This document shows, in pieces, positions 52,320-61,233 of a stretch of 64,000 bases of DNA. The position numbers and the translations under genes are program-made. The notes under the pieces were generated by a model. The model worked only from the letters and a program-made list of their open reading frames with translations, made no database searches and was not told the origin of the DNA. The DNA lies in the NCBI RefSeq assembly GCF_008065375.1, contig NZ_VJYI01000002.1:124001-188000 (forward strand), in the 5' to 3' direction. The stretch's first letter is position 1. Each line of letters opens with the position of its first letter. This stretch comes from Nonomuraea sp. SYSU D8015. GTDB lineage: Bacteria > Actinomycetota > Actinomycetes > Streptosporangiales > Streptosporangiaceae.

Positions 52320-52970
52320 TCAGCCTCCAGCGAGGTCGAGGGAGAGTTTGTGCAGGTAGAAGGCCTCGGCGTAGCGCGCGTGACATTCGATGCCGCGGAT
52401 CCTGGCCAGACCGAGGAACGCTTCTCTGTCGAACCAGGGCCGGTGCCGCTGCGACGGGTAGTGCTCCCAGAGCAGGGCGACCTTGCGCTCGGCGAGCGCG
52501 AGGTCGAGCGGCTGGTACGCGTTGGGCCGGCCGAGATCGCCGTCCCACTTGAGGATCTCGTAACCGAGCGTGAGGTGGTCGCGGAAGGCGGTGGGCACCA
52601 GCCGCGCCAGGCCTCTGTGGTCCTGGTGGGCGTCGCCGGCCTGGGGAGCGAGGATGAGGTCCGGCTCGGTCCGCAGGCGCAGCTCCTCCACCGCGGCCTT
52701 GGCCTCGTCCCAGTGGGCGGGCAGCCGCCCGTCGGGCACCTTGGCCACCGTGACCCGCAGGTCGGCGTCGGGACAGAACGCGGCCAGCGCCGCCCGCTCC
52801 TCGTCCTCGCGCTGGGTGCCGCCGCCCGACAGCACCAGGGCGTCCACCCGGATGCCGGGATGCGACGTGCAGATGGCCAGGAGGGTGCCGCCGGCCCCGA
52901 TGGCGATGTCGTCGCAGTGAGCGGCCAGGGCGACCACTCTGCGCAGGCCGCCGGGCACGAGCCGGATCAT
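52320..52970 (-). CDS. PIG-L/LmbE-family deacetylase
   Basis: 216 residues from ATG 52970, which overlaps the nucleotidyltransferase stop as ATGA. Zinc-site motif AAHCDDIAIGAGG (family consensus AHPDD; here Cys replaces Pro) and HQDHRG later supply the ligands. PIG-L enzymes remove N-acetyl groups from GlcNAc-type sugars, so an amino sugar is expected in this pathway. Cytosolic. Confidence 0.88.
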   Translation of the reverse strand: MIRLVPGGLRRVVALAAHCDDIAIGAGGTLLAICTSHPGIRVDALVLSGGGTQREDEERAALAAFCPDADLRVTVAKVPDGRLPAHWDEAKAAVEELRLRTEPDLILAPQAGDAHQDHRGLARLVPTAFRDHLTLGYEILKWDGDLGRPNAYQPLDLALAERKVALLWEHYPSQRHRPWFDREAFLGLARIRGIECHARYAEAFYLHKLSLDLAGG

Positions 52971-53746
52971 GCCGTGCGCTCCCACAGGGCCCACGGCCGG
53001 TCGCCGCGCGAGTAGGCGCGGTCCAGCTCCAGGCGCTGGTTGACGGTGTCGGTCGGCCGCCAGTAGCCCCGGTACGGGTAGGCGAGCAGCCGCCCGCGCT
53101 TGGCCAGCTCCCGGCAGCCGTCCACCAGCAGGTCACCGTCTTTCGGGATGTGATCGAAGATTTCCTGGCGTAAGACGAAATATCCGCCGTTGACCCAGAG
53201 CGGCATCTCGGTGACCGCGGTGATCTGGTCGACCAGCCCGTCCTCGGTGATCTCGACGCAGTGGAAGGTGCCGGGCGGGGGCACGGCCATGAGGGCGCCG
53301 CCCGCGTCCGACGCGGCGAGCTTGTCGATGATCTCCGGCAGCGGCGCGTCCGTGAGCACGTCCGCGTAGTTGGCCAGGAACATCTCCTCGCCGTCGAGGT
53401 GGTCGCGGACCCGGCGCAGCCGCTCGCCGATCGACGACTCGACCCCGGTGTGGATGAACGAGATCGTCCAGTCGGAGATGTCGTTGCCCAGCAGCTCGAC
53501 GTCGCCGCCGCGCAGGACGAAATCGTTGGAGGCGGTCTCCTCGTACTTCAGGAAGAAGCTCTTGATCTGCTCCGCGCCGTAGCCGAGGCAGAGCACGAAG
53601 TCCTTGTGGCCGAAGTGCGCGTAGTAGCGCATGACGTGCCAGAGCAGCGGCCGCGGCCCGACGAGCTGCATGGGCTTGGGCGCGTCGCCCGGCGCGCCGG
53701 TGCGCATGCGCGTGCCGTACCCGCCGCAGAAGAGGACGACCTTCAC
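52967..53746 (-). CDS. Glucose-1-phosphate cytidylyltransferase-like nucleotidyltransferase
   Basis: 259 residues from GTG 53746, which overlaps the methyltransferase stop by four bases. VVLFCGGYGTRMR is the nucleotide-binding loop, with KPMQLVGPRPLLWHVMRYYA, and WVNGGYFVLRQEIFD towards the end as in RfbF. Activates a sugar-1-phosphate with CTP or another NTP; the nucleotide cannot be fixed from sequence alone. Context with SDR epimerase and C-methyltransferase suggests a branched deoxysugar. Confidence 0.86.
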   Translation of the reverse strand: MKVVLFCGGYGTRMRTGAPGDAPKPMQLVGPRPLLWHVMRYYAHFGHKDFVLCLGYGAEQIKSFFLKYEETASNDFVLRGGDVELLGNDISDWTISFIHTGVESSIGERLRRVRDHLDGEEMFLANYADVLTDAPLPEIIDKLAASDAGGALMAVPPPGTFHCVEITEDGLVDQITAVTEMPLWVNGGYFVLRQEIFDHIPKDGDLLVDGCRELAKRGRLLAYPYRGYWRPTDTVNQRLELDRAYSRGDRPWALWERTA

Positions 53747-54954
53747 ACGATCTCCAGGGAGGGGATGGGAAAGACCAGGCGGCCGCCCCACTGACGGACA
53801 TACGACAGTTGTTCGACCAGCTCGTCACGCAGGTTCCAGGGCAGGACGAGCACATAGTCCGGCCGGTCGGCGGCGATCCGGTCGGGCGCGAAGATCGGGA
53901 TGCGGGCGCCGGGGGTGAACTTGCCGTGTTTGTACGGATTGCGGTCCACCGTGTACGCGAGCAGGTCGGGCCGGATGCCACAGTGGTTGAGCAGCGTGTT
54001 GCCCTTGCCCGGGGCGCCGTACCCGACGACCGTCTTGCCGTCCTCGGCGGCGTCGATGAGGAAGCGCAGCAGGTCGCGCCGGACCTTGGCCACCCGGGCC
54101 GCGAAGCCGGCGTACCCCGACAGCTCGTGCAGCCCGGCCGCCTTCTCCAGCGCCAGCACGTCGGACACCTGCTGCGACGGCGCGCCCGCGGTCTCGGCCG
54201 GCTTGGCCCACACCCGGATCGAGCCGCCGTGCGTGGGCAGCAGCTCGACGTCCACCACGCTCAGCCCGCCGCTGGCCAGCGCCCGCTGCGCCGAGGCGAG
54301 CGTGTAGTACTGGAAGTGCTCGTGGTAGATCGTGTCGTACTGGTTGCCCTCGATCAGCGTGAGCAGGTGCTGCACCTCGATGGAGACCAGGCCGTCGTCG
54401 GCCACCAGCGTGCGCAGCCCCTCGGTGAAGCCCACGACGTCCGGGATGTGCGCGTAGACGTTGTTGGCCACGACGTAGTCGGCGGTCCCGTGCTCGCGCA
54501 CGACGGCCCGCGCGCTCTCCGGGGTGAGGAACGCCGTCACCGTCGGCACCCCGTTCTCCCTGGCCACCGTCCCCACGTTCACCGACGGCTCGATGCCCAG
54601 GCAGCGCACGCCGCGCTCGACCACGTGCCGCAGCAGGTAGCCGTCGTTGCTGGCGACCTCGACGACGAACGAGTCGGGCCGGAGACCGAGCCCGGCCACG
54701 AAGGACCGGGCGTGCTCGACCCAGGAGGTCGAGTAGGAGGAGAAATAGGCGTAGTCGGTGAAGGTCTCCTCGGGGGAGATCAGCGGCGGGATCTGCGCCA
54801 GCCAGCACGAGGTGCACACGCGCAGGTGCAGCGGGTAGGCGGGCTCGGGCTCGTCGAGCTGCTCGGCCGTCAGGATCCGCTCACAGGGCGGCGTCGCCCC
54901 CAGGTCCACGACCCCGGTCAGGTCCGTGGACCCGCACAACCGGCAGACTGTCAT
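53743..54954 (-). CDS. Sugar C-methyltransferase (TylC3/NovU-like)
   Basis: 403 residues. N-terminal zinc-binding Cys motif CRLCGS and CTSCW (Methyltransf_13), SAM-binding VVEVASNDGYLLRHV, IEVQHLLTLIEGNQYDTIYH with the HEHFQYY signature (Methyltransf_14 context), and GYGAPGKGNTLLNHCG in the C-terminal domain. These enzymes methylate carbon 3 of dTDP-4-keto-deoxysugars. ATG 54954 is preferred (GGAG seven bases before); GTG 54960 would be too close. First gene of the operon down to 46756; divergent from rmlC with a 59-base gap. Confidence 0.9.
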   Translation of the reverse strand: MTVCRLCGSTDLTGVVDLGATPPCERILTAEQLDEPEPAYPLHLRVCTSCWLAQIPPLISPEETFTDYAYFSSYSTSWVEHARSFVAGLGLRPDSFVVEVASNDGYLLRHVVERGVRCLGIEPSVNVGTVARENGVPTVTAFLTPESARAVVREHGTADYVVANNVYAHIPDVVGFTEGLRTLVADDGLVSIEVQHLLTLIEGNQYDTIYHEHFQYYTLASAQRALASGGLSVVDVELLPTHGGSIRVWAKPAETAGAPSQQVSDVLALEKAAGLHELSGYAGFAARVAKVRRDLLRFLIDAAEDGKTVVGYGAPGKGNTLLNHCGIRPDLLAYTVDRNPYKHGKFTPGARIPIFAPDRIAADRPDYVLVLPWNLRDELVEQLSYVRQWGGRLVFPIPSLEIV

Positions 54955-55013
54955 TCGCACGCTCCAAAGATTGGTATTTCGCTGGGCCCGGTGATCTCGT
55001 TACTGTGCGGTTC

Positions 55014-55592
55014 ATGAAGCCCCTCGGCATCGACGGCGCCTGGCGCCACACCCCGAACGTCCACACCGACTCCCGTGGCTCGTTCCTGGAGGCGTTCCGG
55101 GCGGCCGACCTGCCGCGGCGGTTCGACCTCGCCCAGGTCAACTGCTCCGTCTCCCGCGCCGGGGTGCTGCGGGGGATGCATTTCGCGGACGTCCCGCCAG
55201 GTCAGGCCAAATATCTGATGTGCGTGTCCGGCAGTGTCCTGGACGTCGTCGTGGACATCCGGGTGGGCTCGCCCACCTTCGGGCAATGGGAGTCGGTGGT
55301 CCTGGACGACGAGACGGGCAGCGCCGTCCTGATCGCCGAAGGGCTCGGGCACGGGTTCATGGCGCTGAGCGAGCAGGCCACGGTCGTGTATCTGTGCTCG
55401 GAGCCGTACAACCCGGGCCGGGAGCACGGGGTCAACCCGCTCGACCCGGCGCTCGGCATCGCGTGGCCGTCCGGCCTGGAGCCCGTGCTGTCCGACAAGG
55501 ACGCCGAGGCGCCGTCCCTGGAGGAGGCCCGCGTCGCCGGCCTCCTGCCTGACTATCAGCGCTGCCTGGAGTTCTACGCCACATTGCATTGA
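55014..55592 (+). CDS. rmlC: dTDP-4-dehydrorhamnose 3,5-epimerase
   Basis: 192 residues from ATG 55014; GTG 55005 is possible. Cupin with RGSFLEAFRAADLPRRFDL, catalytic His in VLRGMHFADVPPGQAKY, DIRVGSPTFGQWE and EGLGHGFMAL. Third step of dTDP-L-rhamnose synthesis. It lies on the opposite strand inside the rml group and converges on rmlD with a 19-base overlap. Confidence 0.92.
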   Translation: MKPLGIDGAWRHTPNVHTDSRGSFLEAFRAADLPRRFDLAQVNCSVSRAGVLRGMHFADVPPGQAKYLMCVSGSVLDVVVDIRVGSPTFGQWESVVLDDETGSAVLIAEGLGHGFMALSEQATVVYLCSEPYNPGREHGVNPLDPALGIAWPSGLEPVLSDKDAEAPSLEEARVAGLLPDYQRCLEFYATLH

Positions 55593-56425
55593 CGGCCTCC
55601 AGCCAGGACGGGCCAGGCCGCGTGCAGCGCGGTACGCCAGTGGCGGATCGGCTCCCATCGGGTGTGGGCCAGCACGCTGTTGGCCGGCCGCCGGGCCGGG
55701 CGGGGGAAGGCCGAGGTCGGCACCGGGCGCACCCGCTCGGGGTCCTCGCCGAGCAACGTGAAGATCTCCCTGGCGAACCCGCACCAGGTGGTCTCCCCCG
55801 AGCTGGTCCCGTGGTAGACGCCCGGCGGCAGGTCCGACTGCGCCAGCCGGACGAGGTAGTCGGCCAGGTCGGCGGCCCACGTCGGCTGCCCGCGCTGGTC
55901 GTCCACCACGTCCAGCACGGGCCGCTCCCGGGATAACCTGATCATGGTCCGCGCGAAGTTCGCGCCGTGCGCCCCATACAGCCAGGCGGTGCGCACCACG
56001 TAGTGCCCGTGCTCCAGCGCCGCCCGCTCGCCCGCGAGCTTGGTCCGGCCGTACGCGTTCACCGGCCCGGTCGGCGCGTCCTCCGGGTACGGCCCGTCGC
56101 CGGTGCCGTCGAAGACGTAGTCGGTGGACACGTGCACCAGCCGCGCGCCGACCAGGTCGCACGCCTCGGCCAGCCAGCTCACGGCGTGCCCGTTGACCGT
56201 CAGCGCCTCGGCCTCGTGCGTCTCGGCGTCGTCCACCGCGGTCCAGCCGGCGCAGTTGATCACGGCTCTGGGGCGGTAGGCGGACACGAAGTCGCGTACC
56301 GCTCGTTTGTCGCACAGGTCCAGCTCGGCCCGGCCGAGCGCGAGCACAGGCTCGCCGGTCAGGGCCGCGCGATCGAGGACGTCGGCTGCGAGCATGCCGC
56401 CGGCCCCCGTGATCAACCACCTCAT
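55574..56425 (-). CDS. rmlD: dTDP-4-dehydrorhamnose reductase
   Basis: 283 residues from ATG 56425 with SD GGAGGCGGG. NADPH loop ITGAGGMLAADVL, HVSTDYVFDG and catalytic YGRTKLAGE, then NFARTMIRL. Final step to dTDP-L-rhamnose. Separated from rmlB by 58 bases. Confidence 0.93.
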   Translation of the reverse strand: MRWLITGAGGMLAADVLDRAALTGEPVLALGRAELDLCDKRAVRDFVSAYRPRAVINCAGWTAVDDAETHEAEALTVNGHAVSWLAEACDLVGARLVHVSTDYVFDGTGDGPYPEDAPTGPVNAYGRTKLAGERAALEHGHYVVRTAWLYGAHGANFARTMIRLSRERPVLDVVDDQRGQPTWAADLADYLVRLAQSDLPPGVYHGTSSGETTWCGFAREIFTLLGEDPERVRPVPTSAFPRPARRPANSVLAHTRWEPIRHWRTALHAAWPVLAGGRQCNVA

Positions 56426-56483
56426 CCCGCCTCCAGGCGTGGTCAGTCGCGTCTCATTGCCGAGCACCCCGCGGCGCGCAGGC

Positions 56484-57410
56484 TCACGCGCTCCACCAGT
56501 CCCGATGCTCGGCGTACCAGCGGACCGTGGCCTTGAGCCCCTGCTCGAACGGGATCTCCGGGCGGTAGCCGAGCGCCCGCAGCTTGGAGTCGTCCAGCGA
56601 GTACCTGCGGTCGTGGCCCTTGCGGTCCTGGACGTGCTCGACCAGGTCCCAGTCGCGTCCGCAGACCTCCAGCAGGCGCGCGGTGAGCTCCTTGTTGGTC
56701 AGCTCCGCCGTGCCCGCGATGTGGTAGACCTCCCCCGGCCGGCCCTTCTCCGCGACCAGCCGGATGCCCGCGCAGTGGTCCTCGACGTGGATCCAGTCCC
56801 GCACGTTGCCGCCGTCGCCGTACAGCGGCACCTTCTCGCCCCGCAGCAGGCGGGTGACGAACAGCGGGATGATCTTCTCGGGATACTGGCGCGGGCCGTA
56901 GTTGTTGCCGCACCGGGTGATGGAGACGTCCAGCCCGTACGTGGTCGCGTAGGCCTGGGCGATCAGGTCGCCGCCCGCCTTCGCCGCCGCGTACGGCGAA
57001 CGCGGCCGCACCGGCGCGGACTCGTCCCACGAGCCGACGTCGATCGAGCCGTACACCTCGTCGGTGGACACCTGGACCACCTTCGGGACCCCCGCGTCCA
57101 GGCACGCCTGCAGCAGCGTCTGGGTGCCCAGCGTGTTCGTGCGCATGAACTCGGCGGCGCCCTCGATGGACCGGTCGACGTGGGACTCGGCGGCGAAGTT
57201 CACCACGAGGTCGTGCCCGGGGACGACCTCCCTGAGCAGGCCGGCGTCGCAGACGTCGCCGTGCACGAACTCGTGGCGCACCCCGTCGAGGTTGGCGCGG
57301 TTGCCGGCGTACGTGAGCTTGTCCAGGACGGTCACGTACACGTCGTGAAGGCTCCGGGCGAAGTGCGAGCCGATGAACCCCGCACCCCCCGTCACCAGGA
57401 CTCTTGTCAT
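56484..57410 (-). CDS. rmlB: dTDP-glucose 4,6-dehydratase
   Basis: 308 residues. NAD motif TGGAGFIGSHFARSL, NFAAESHVDRSI, QVSTDEVYGS, catalytic YAAAKAGGD, and RCGNNYGPRQYPEKIIPLF. Second step of the rhamnose pathway and branch point to other deoxysugars. ATG 57410 overlaps the rmlA stop as ATGA. Confidence 0.95.
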   Translation of the reverse strand: MTRVLVTGGAGFIGSHFARSLHDVYVTVLDKLTYAGNRANLDGVRHEFVHGDVCDAGLLREVVPGHDLVVNFAAESHVDRSIEGAAEFMRTNTLGTQTLLQACLDAGVPKVVQVSTDEVYGSIDVGSWDESAPVRPRSPYAAAKAGGDLIAQAYATTYGLDVSITRCGNNYGPRQYPEKIIPLFVTRLLRGEKVPLYGDGGNVRDWIHVEDHCAGIRLVAEKGRPGEVYHIAGTAELTNKELTARLLEVCGRDWDLVEHVQDRKGHDRRYSLDDSKLRALGYRPEIPFEQGLKATVRWYAEHRDWWSA

Positions 57411-58474
57411 GAAGAAATCTGTACCTTGCTGTGATCGCCCAGCACGAGACGGTGGGCTCTGGGCGTGTTGGGGGCCGGGGTGACCTCGACGTCGTGGCCG
57501 ATCAGCGACGACTCGATGCGGCCGACCCCGGCGATGGAGGCCCTGGGCAGCACGATCGAGTACTCGATCTCGCTGTCGGTGACGGCGCAGCCGGCGCCGA
57601 CGGAGGTGAAGGGGCCGACGTAGCTGTCGCTGATCCGCGCGCCGTCCCCGATGATCGCCGGACCGACGATGCGGGAGCGCTTGACCACCGCGCCCCGCTC
57701 GACCACGACCCGGCCCACCAGCTCGCTGTCCGCGTCCACGTGTCCCCTGACCTGCGGCTCCACCGACTCCAGGACGAGCCGGTTGACCTCCAGCATGTCG
57801 GTGACGTTGCCGGTGTCCTTCCAGTAGCCGGAGATCACCGAGGACTCGACCCGCAGGCCGGCCTCGATCAGCCACTGGATGGCGTCGGTGATCTCCAGCT
57901 CGCCCCGCCACGACGGCTTGAGCTCGGCCACGGCCGCGTGGATGGCCGGGCTGAACAGGTAGACCCCGACCAGCGCCAGGTCGCTCTTGGGCCGGGCCGG
58001 CTTCTCCTCCAGCCCGACCACCCGCCCGGCCGCGTCGAGCTCCGCCACCCCGAACTGGCGCGGGTCGCCGACCTTGGTGAGCATGATCTGGGCGGCGGGC
58101 CGCTCGCGGGCGAACCTGTCCACCAGGCCGTTGATGCCGCCCACGACGAAGTTGTCGCCCAGATACATGACGAAGTCGTCGTCCCCGAGGTAGTCGCGGG
58201 CGATCAGCACGCCGTGCGCCAGCCCGAGCGGCGCCTCCTGACGCAGGTACGTCACCTGCAGCCCGAACGCCGAGCCGTCCCCCACCGCCGCCTCGATCTC
58301 CGCGTACGTGTCCCCGACCACGAGGCCCAGCTCCGTGATCCCGGTCGCCGCGATCGCCTCCAGCCCGTAGAACAGCACCGGTTTGTTGGCCACGGGCACC
58401 AGCTGTTTCGCCGAGGTGTGGGTGATCGGCCGAAGCCGTGTGCCCGACCCCCCGGCGAGCACGAGTGCTTTCAC
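57407..58474 (-). CDS. rmlA: Glucose-1-phosphate thymidylyltransferase, long StrD-like form
   Basis: 355 residues, longer than enteric RmlA (about 290). ALVLAGGSGTRLRPITHTSA nucleotide loop, FVMYLGDNFV, EEKPARPKSDLALVGVYLF, then a left-handed beta-helix C-terminal domain (GRVVVERGAVVKRSRIVGPA), the StrD-type form of actinomycetes. GTG 58474 begins two bases after the upstream stop. Confidence 0.94.
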   Translation of the reverse strand: MKALVLAGGSGTRLRPITHTSAKQLVPVANKPVLFYGLEAIAATGITELGLVVGDTYAEIEAAVGDGSAFGLQVTYLRQEAPLGLAHGVLIARDYLGDDDFVMYLGDNFVVGGINGLVDRFARERPAAQIMLTKVGDPRQFGVAELDAAGRVVGLEEKPARPKSDLALVGVYLFSPAIHAAVAELKPSWRGELEITDAIQWLIEAGLRVESSVISGYWKDTGNVTDMLEVNRLVLESVEPQVRGHVDADSELVGRVVVERGAVVKRSRIVGPAIIGDGARISDSYVGPFTSVGAGCAVTDSEIEYSIVLPRASIAGVGRIESSLIGHDVEVTPAPNTPRAHRLVLGDHSKVQISS

Positions 58475-58476
58475 CG

Positions 58477-59931
58477 CTAGTAAGCCCCTTCTCCACGGGT
58501 GACGACGGCCCAGGTCTTCCAGAGGATCTGCAGGTCCAGGATGAGCGACCAGTTCTCGACGTAACGCAGGTCGAGCCGTACGGACTCCTCCCACGTCAGG
58601 TCGGAACGGCCGCTGACCTGCCAGAGCCCGGTCATCCCCGGTTTGACGACGAGGCGGCGGCGGACGTCCGTGCCGTACTCGGCGACCTCTTCCGGCAGCG
58701 GCGGACGCGGGCCGACGAGCGACATCTCGCCGCGGAGGACGTTCAGCAGCTGGGGCAGCTCGTCGAGCGAATATTTACGGAGGAAAGCGCCTACCTTGGT
58801 GATCCTTGGATCGTTCCTAATCTTGAAGAGCACTCCGTCGAACTCGTTGGCTTCGAGAAGCGCGCCCTTGAGCTGTTCCGCATCGACCACCATCGTACGG
58901 AATTTCACGACACGGAACTCTTTGCCGCCCTTGCCGACTCTTGTCTGGAAAAAGAGCGCGGGGCCCTTGCTGGTCATGCGGATCACCAGCGCGATCGCCA
59001 GCAGCGGCAGGGCCAGGAGCAGCAGCGCGGTCGCCGCGACCACCCGGTCGAAGACGGTCTTCACGACCTGCTTGGTGCCGTCGAACTCGGGATGCTCCAC
59101 ATGAAGGAGCGGCATCCCGGCGACCGGCCTGATGCTGATGCGCGGCCCGGCCACGTCGAGGAGCGCCGGGGCCACGAAGAGATCCGTACGGGCCGTCTCC
59201 AGGCTCCAGGCCAGCCGGCGCAGCGCGGCGCCGTCCAGCTCCGGGCAGGCCAGCACGGCCACGGCGTCGGCCCGCTCCTTCTCGGCCACGTTCGCCACGT
59301 CGCCGAAGGAGCCGAGCACGGGGATGCCGTCCAGGTCCACGTCCATCGAGTGCTCGGGAAGGCAGGCTCCCACCACCTGCATTCCGTGATACGGCTGGCG
59401 CCTGAACTGCACCACGAGGTCGAGGATCGACTCCCGGTGCCCGACCGCGATCACCTGGCGCATGTAGTCCCCGGCCGCTCTCCTTCGGTGGAGACGTTTA
59501 CGCATCCGGTAGCGGTAGTAGAGCGTGGCGAGCAAGGCCAGCGGCAGCATCGCCATCACGAAACTCCGCGCGATCGCCGTCTGCGTGGCATAGGCCATGA
59601 TGGCGACCGCGGCCATCAGGCCGACGCCGCCGTTGAACACCGCCTTGAACTCATCGGTGCCCTCGCCGTTGGCGCGCTGGCGGTACGCGCCGCCCATCAT
59701 GAGCGCGACGGGCCAGGCGACGACCAGGCCGAATCCCAGGAGGAACTCGACCCATGGGATGTACACGCCGGCCAGCAGCCGCACGCCCAGCACGCAGACA
59801 CATGCGAGCAGCGCGCACATCGTGTCCCCGTACAAAAGGAGCCGTAAATACGCCCGCGTCCAAATGCTGGACGCACGGCGTGGCACGGCCTCGAGGAGCA
59901 CGACAGCGGACTCCCCAGTCCCCACCCTCAT
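58477..59931 (-). CDS. Polyprenyl-phosphate sugar-1-phosphate transferase (WbaP/CpsE type)
   Basis: 484 residues. Four or five N-terminal membrane helices, a CoA-binding-like domain in the middle (VIAVGHRESILDLVVQFRR), one more helix (VVAATALLLLALPLLAIAL) and the bacterial sugar transferase domain: KGPALFFQTRVGKGGKEFRV, KFRTMVVDAE, SLDELPQLLNVLRGEMSLVG, GPRPPLPEEV. It starts repeat-unit assembly on undecaprenyl phosphate. ATG 59931 gives the family start; earlier in-frame codons are in the leader. Head of the wbaP-rmlA-rmlB-rmlD operon. Confidence 0.93.
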   Translation of the reverse strand: MRVGTGESAVVLLEAVPRRASSIWTRAYLRLLLYGDTMCALLACVCVLGVRLLAGVYIPWVEFLLGFGLVVAWPVALMMGGAYRQRANGEGTDEFKAVFNGGVGLMAAVAIMAYATQTAIARSFVMAMLPLALLATLYYRYRMRKRLHRRRAAGDYMRQVIAVGHRESILDLVVQFRRQPYHGMQVVGACLPEHSMDVDLDGIPVLGSFGDVANVAEKERADAVAVLACPELDGAALRRLAWSLETARTDLFVAPALLDVAGPRISIRPVAGMPLLHVEHPEFDGTKQVVKTVFDRVVAATALLLLALPLLAIALVIRMTSKGPALFFQTRVGKGGKEFRVVKFRTMVVDAEQLKGALLEANEFDGVLFKIRNDPRITKVGAFLRKYSLDELPQLLNVLRGEMSLVGPRPPLPEEVAEYGTDVRRRLVVKPGMTGLWQVSGRSDLTWEESVRLDLRYVENWSLILDLQILWKTWAVVTRGEGAY

Positions 59932-60202
59932 AGCACCACCCTGTGACAACTCCGTGCACCGCGATAACTTGACGTTCCTTGAATCACATGGGTTGACAAG
60001 TCCCACGCACTTAAGGGCGGCGGCCCCCACTAAAGAGTAAAGATCGATTCCGGCGGGGGGAATAACGTCAAACGTCCACAATCGGACGCTTCATGGGCTG
60101 CCTCAGGGCTTGACGGAACGGTCCATCGGATGCTGCCGTCCCGTACCGGGAAATGCAGGGGTTACGGCGGCTTTTCTACACATTGCCGCAATATGAAGGA
60201 TC
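59932..60202. other. Upstream region of the polysaccharide operon
   Basis: 271 bases without a gene and less GC-rich than its surroundings, probably promoter and leader of wbaP on the minus strand. TTGACG (near 60068 on the minus strand) followed by TTTACT near 60040 could be promoter elements but spacing is not convincing. No JUMPstart/ops element seen. Confidence 0.4.
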
Positions 60203-60577
60203 TTAGTCGTACTCCAGATCCGGCAGCGCGGACGGCGGATCGGGGCTGCGCCAGACCACCACTACGCCGTCGTGCGCGGACTCGGCGGCCAGGGCCAGCC
60301 GGTCGAGGTCGAAGTCCGGCAGGTAGCGCAGGCGGGCCAGAAACGTGGCGTCGGTGGCGGAGCGGGGCACGACGCAACCCTCGCCGTCGCGGTCGAGCAG
60401 GATGAACAGGACGTCTTCCCCGGATTCGGTGACGACACGGACCTCCACCACGTCCTCCCACGCGAGGGCCTCGACGCTACCGTCCGCGTAGTGACGAGTG
60501 ACGCCTTCTTCCGTGACATACACGTAGGAGTCCGGCATCGGATTGCCGTGCATGGGCGCGATTCTTGCGAGTTCCAT
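60203..60577 (-). CDS. Conserved hypothetical protein
   Basis: 124 residues from ATG 60577; ATG 60538 (MPDSYVYVTEEGVTRHYADG) is equally plausible. Beta-rich with conserved Trp (LAWEDVVEVRVVTESGED) and a C-terminal VVVVWRSPDPPS. The pattern is common in actinomycete unknowns. Soluble, no signal. It precedes the GntR gene in the reverse order, separated by 23 bases. Confidence 0.65.
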   Translation of the reverse strand: MELARIAPMHGNPMPDSYVYVTEEGVTRHYADGSVEALAWEDVVEVRVVTESGEDVLFILLDRDGEGCVVPRSATDATFLARLRYLPDFDLDRLALAAESAHDGVVVVWRSPDPPSALPDLEYD

Positions 60578-60600
60578 GGCGGTCCCGCAAGGGTTCGCGC

Positions 60601-61233
60601 TCAGTCGGACTCGTCGACACCCCAGGAATGGCTGAGATGCGCCGCCACCGCCGCCCTCGCGGCGTCCGCGGGACCGTGCGCGATCTCGTCGAGCAGCTCG
60701 CGGTGCTCGCGCACCAGCACGTCCCGGTCCTTGTAGACCTCCTTCAGCCGGACCAGGCCGAGTCTGGTCTCCGCGGCGAGCACGCCGTAGAGGCGTTCGA
60801 GCCGCGGGCTGCCGACGGCCTCGATCAGCGCCTGGTGCAGCGCCATGTGCTCGGCCACGCTGTCGGCCCACGGCGCCGCGGCGGGCAGGGCGGCCATCCG
60901 GTGCAGCGCGGCCTCCGCCCTTGGCACCCGCTGCCCGGCCACCGCCTGCGCCATGAGGTCCTCGAGGGGCCGGCGGACGTACATGAGGTCGTTGAGGTCC
61001 GAGATCGTCACTTCCGGGACATAGGCGCTGCGATTGCGCTCGCGCCTGAGAAGCCCCTCGTGGACCAGGCTCGCCAGGGCCTCGCGGACGGTCGGCCTGG
61101 CGACCCCGTACGCCGCGGCGATCTCCTGCTCGGGCAGTGGGGTGCCCGGCGCGATCTCTCCGGAGAGCACCCTGCTGCGCAGGGCGTCGGCGAGCGCCCC
61201 GACGGTGGAGACGGGTCTGAGCGGCAACGTCAC
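60601..61233 (-). CDS. GntR-family regulator, FadR/FCD subfamily
   Basis: 210 residues. Winged HTH (ALADALRSRVLSGEIAPGTPLPE, then YGVARPTVREALASLVHEGL) and all-helical FCD domain with metal-ligand histidines (MALHQALIEAVG, VREHRELLDEI, VAAHLSHSW). GTG 61233 overlaps the transporter stop as GTGA, so it is the second gene of an operon and probably controls that transporter. Ligand unknown, usually a carboxylate. Confidence 0.88.
   Translation of the reverse strand: MTLPLRPVSTVGALADALRSRVLSGEIAPGTPLPEQEIAAAYGVARPTVREALASLVHEGLLRRERNRSAYVPEVTISDLNDLMYVRRPLEDLMAQAVAGQRVPRAEAALHRMAALPAAAPWADSVAEHMALHQALIEAVGSPRLERLYGVLAAETRLGLVRLKEVYKDRDVLVREHRELLDEIAHGPADAARAAVAAHLSHSWGVDESD

Noticed and set aside
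59932..60202. JUMPstart/ops element upstream of the polysaccharide operon
   Set aside because: No GGCGGTAGCGT-like sequence present.
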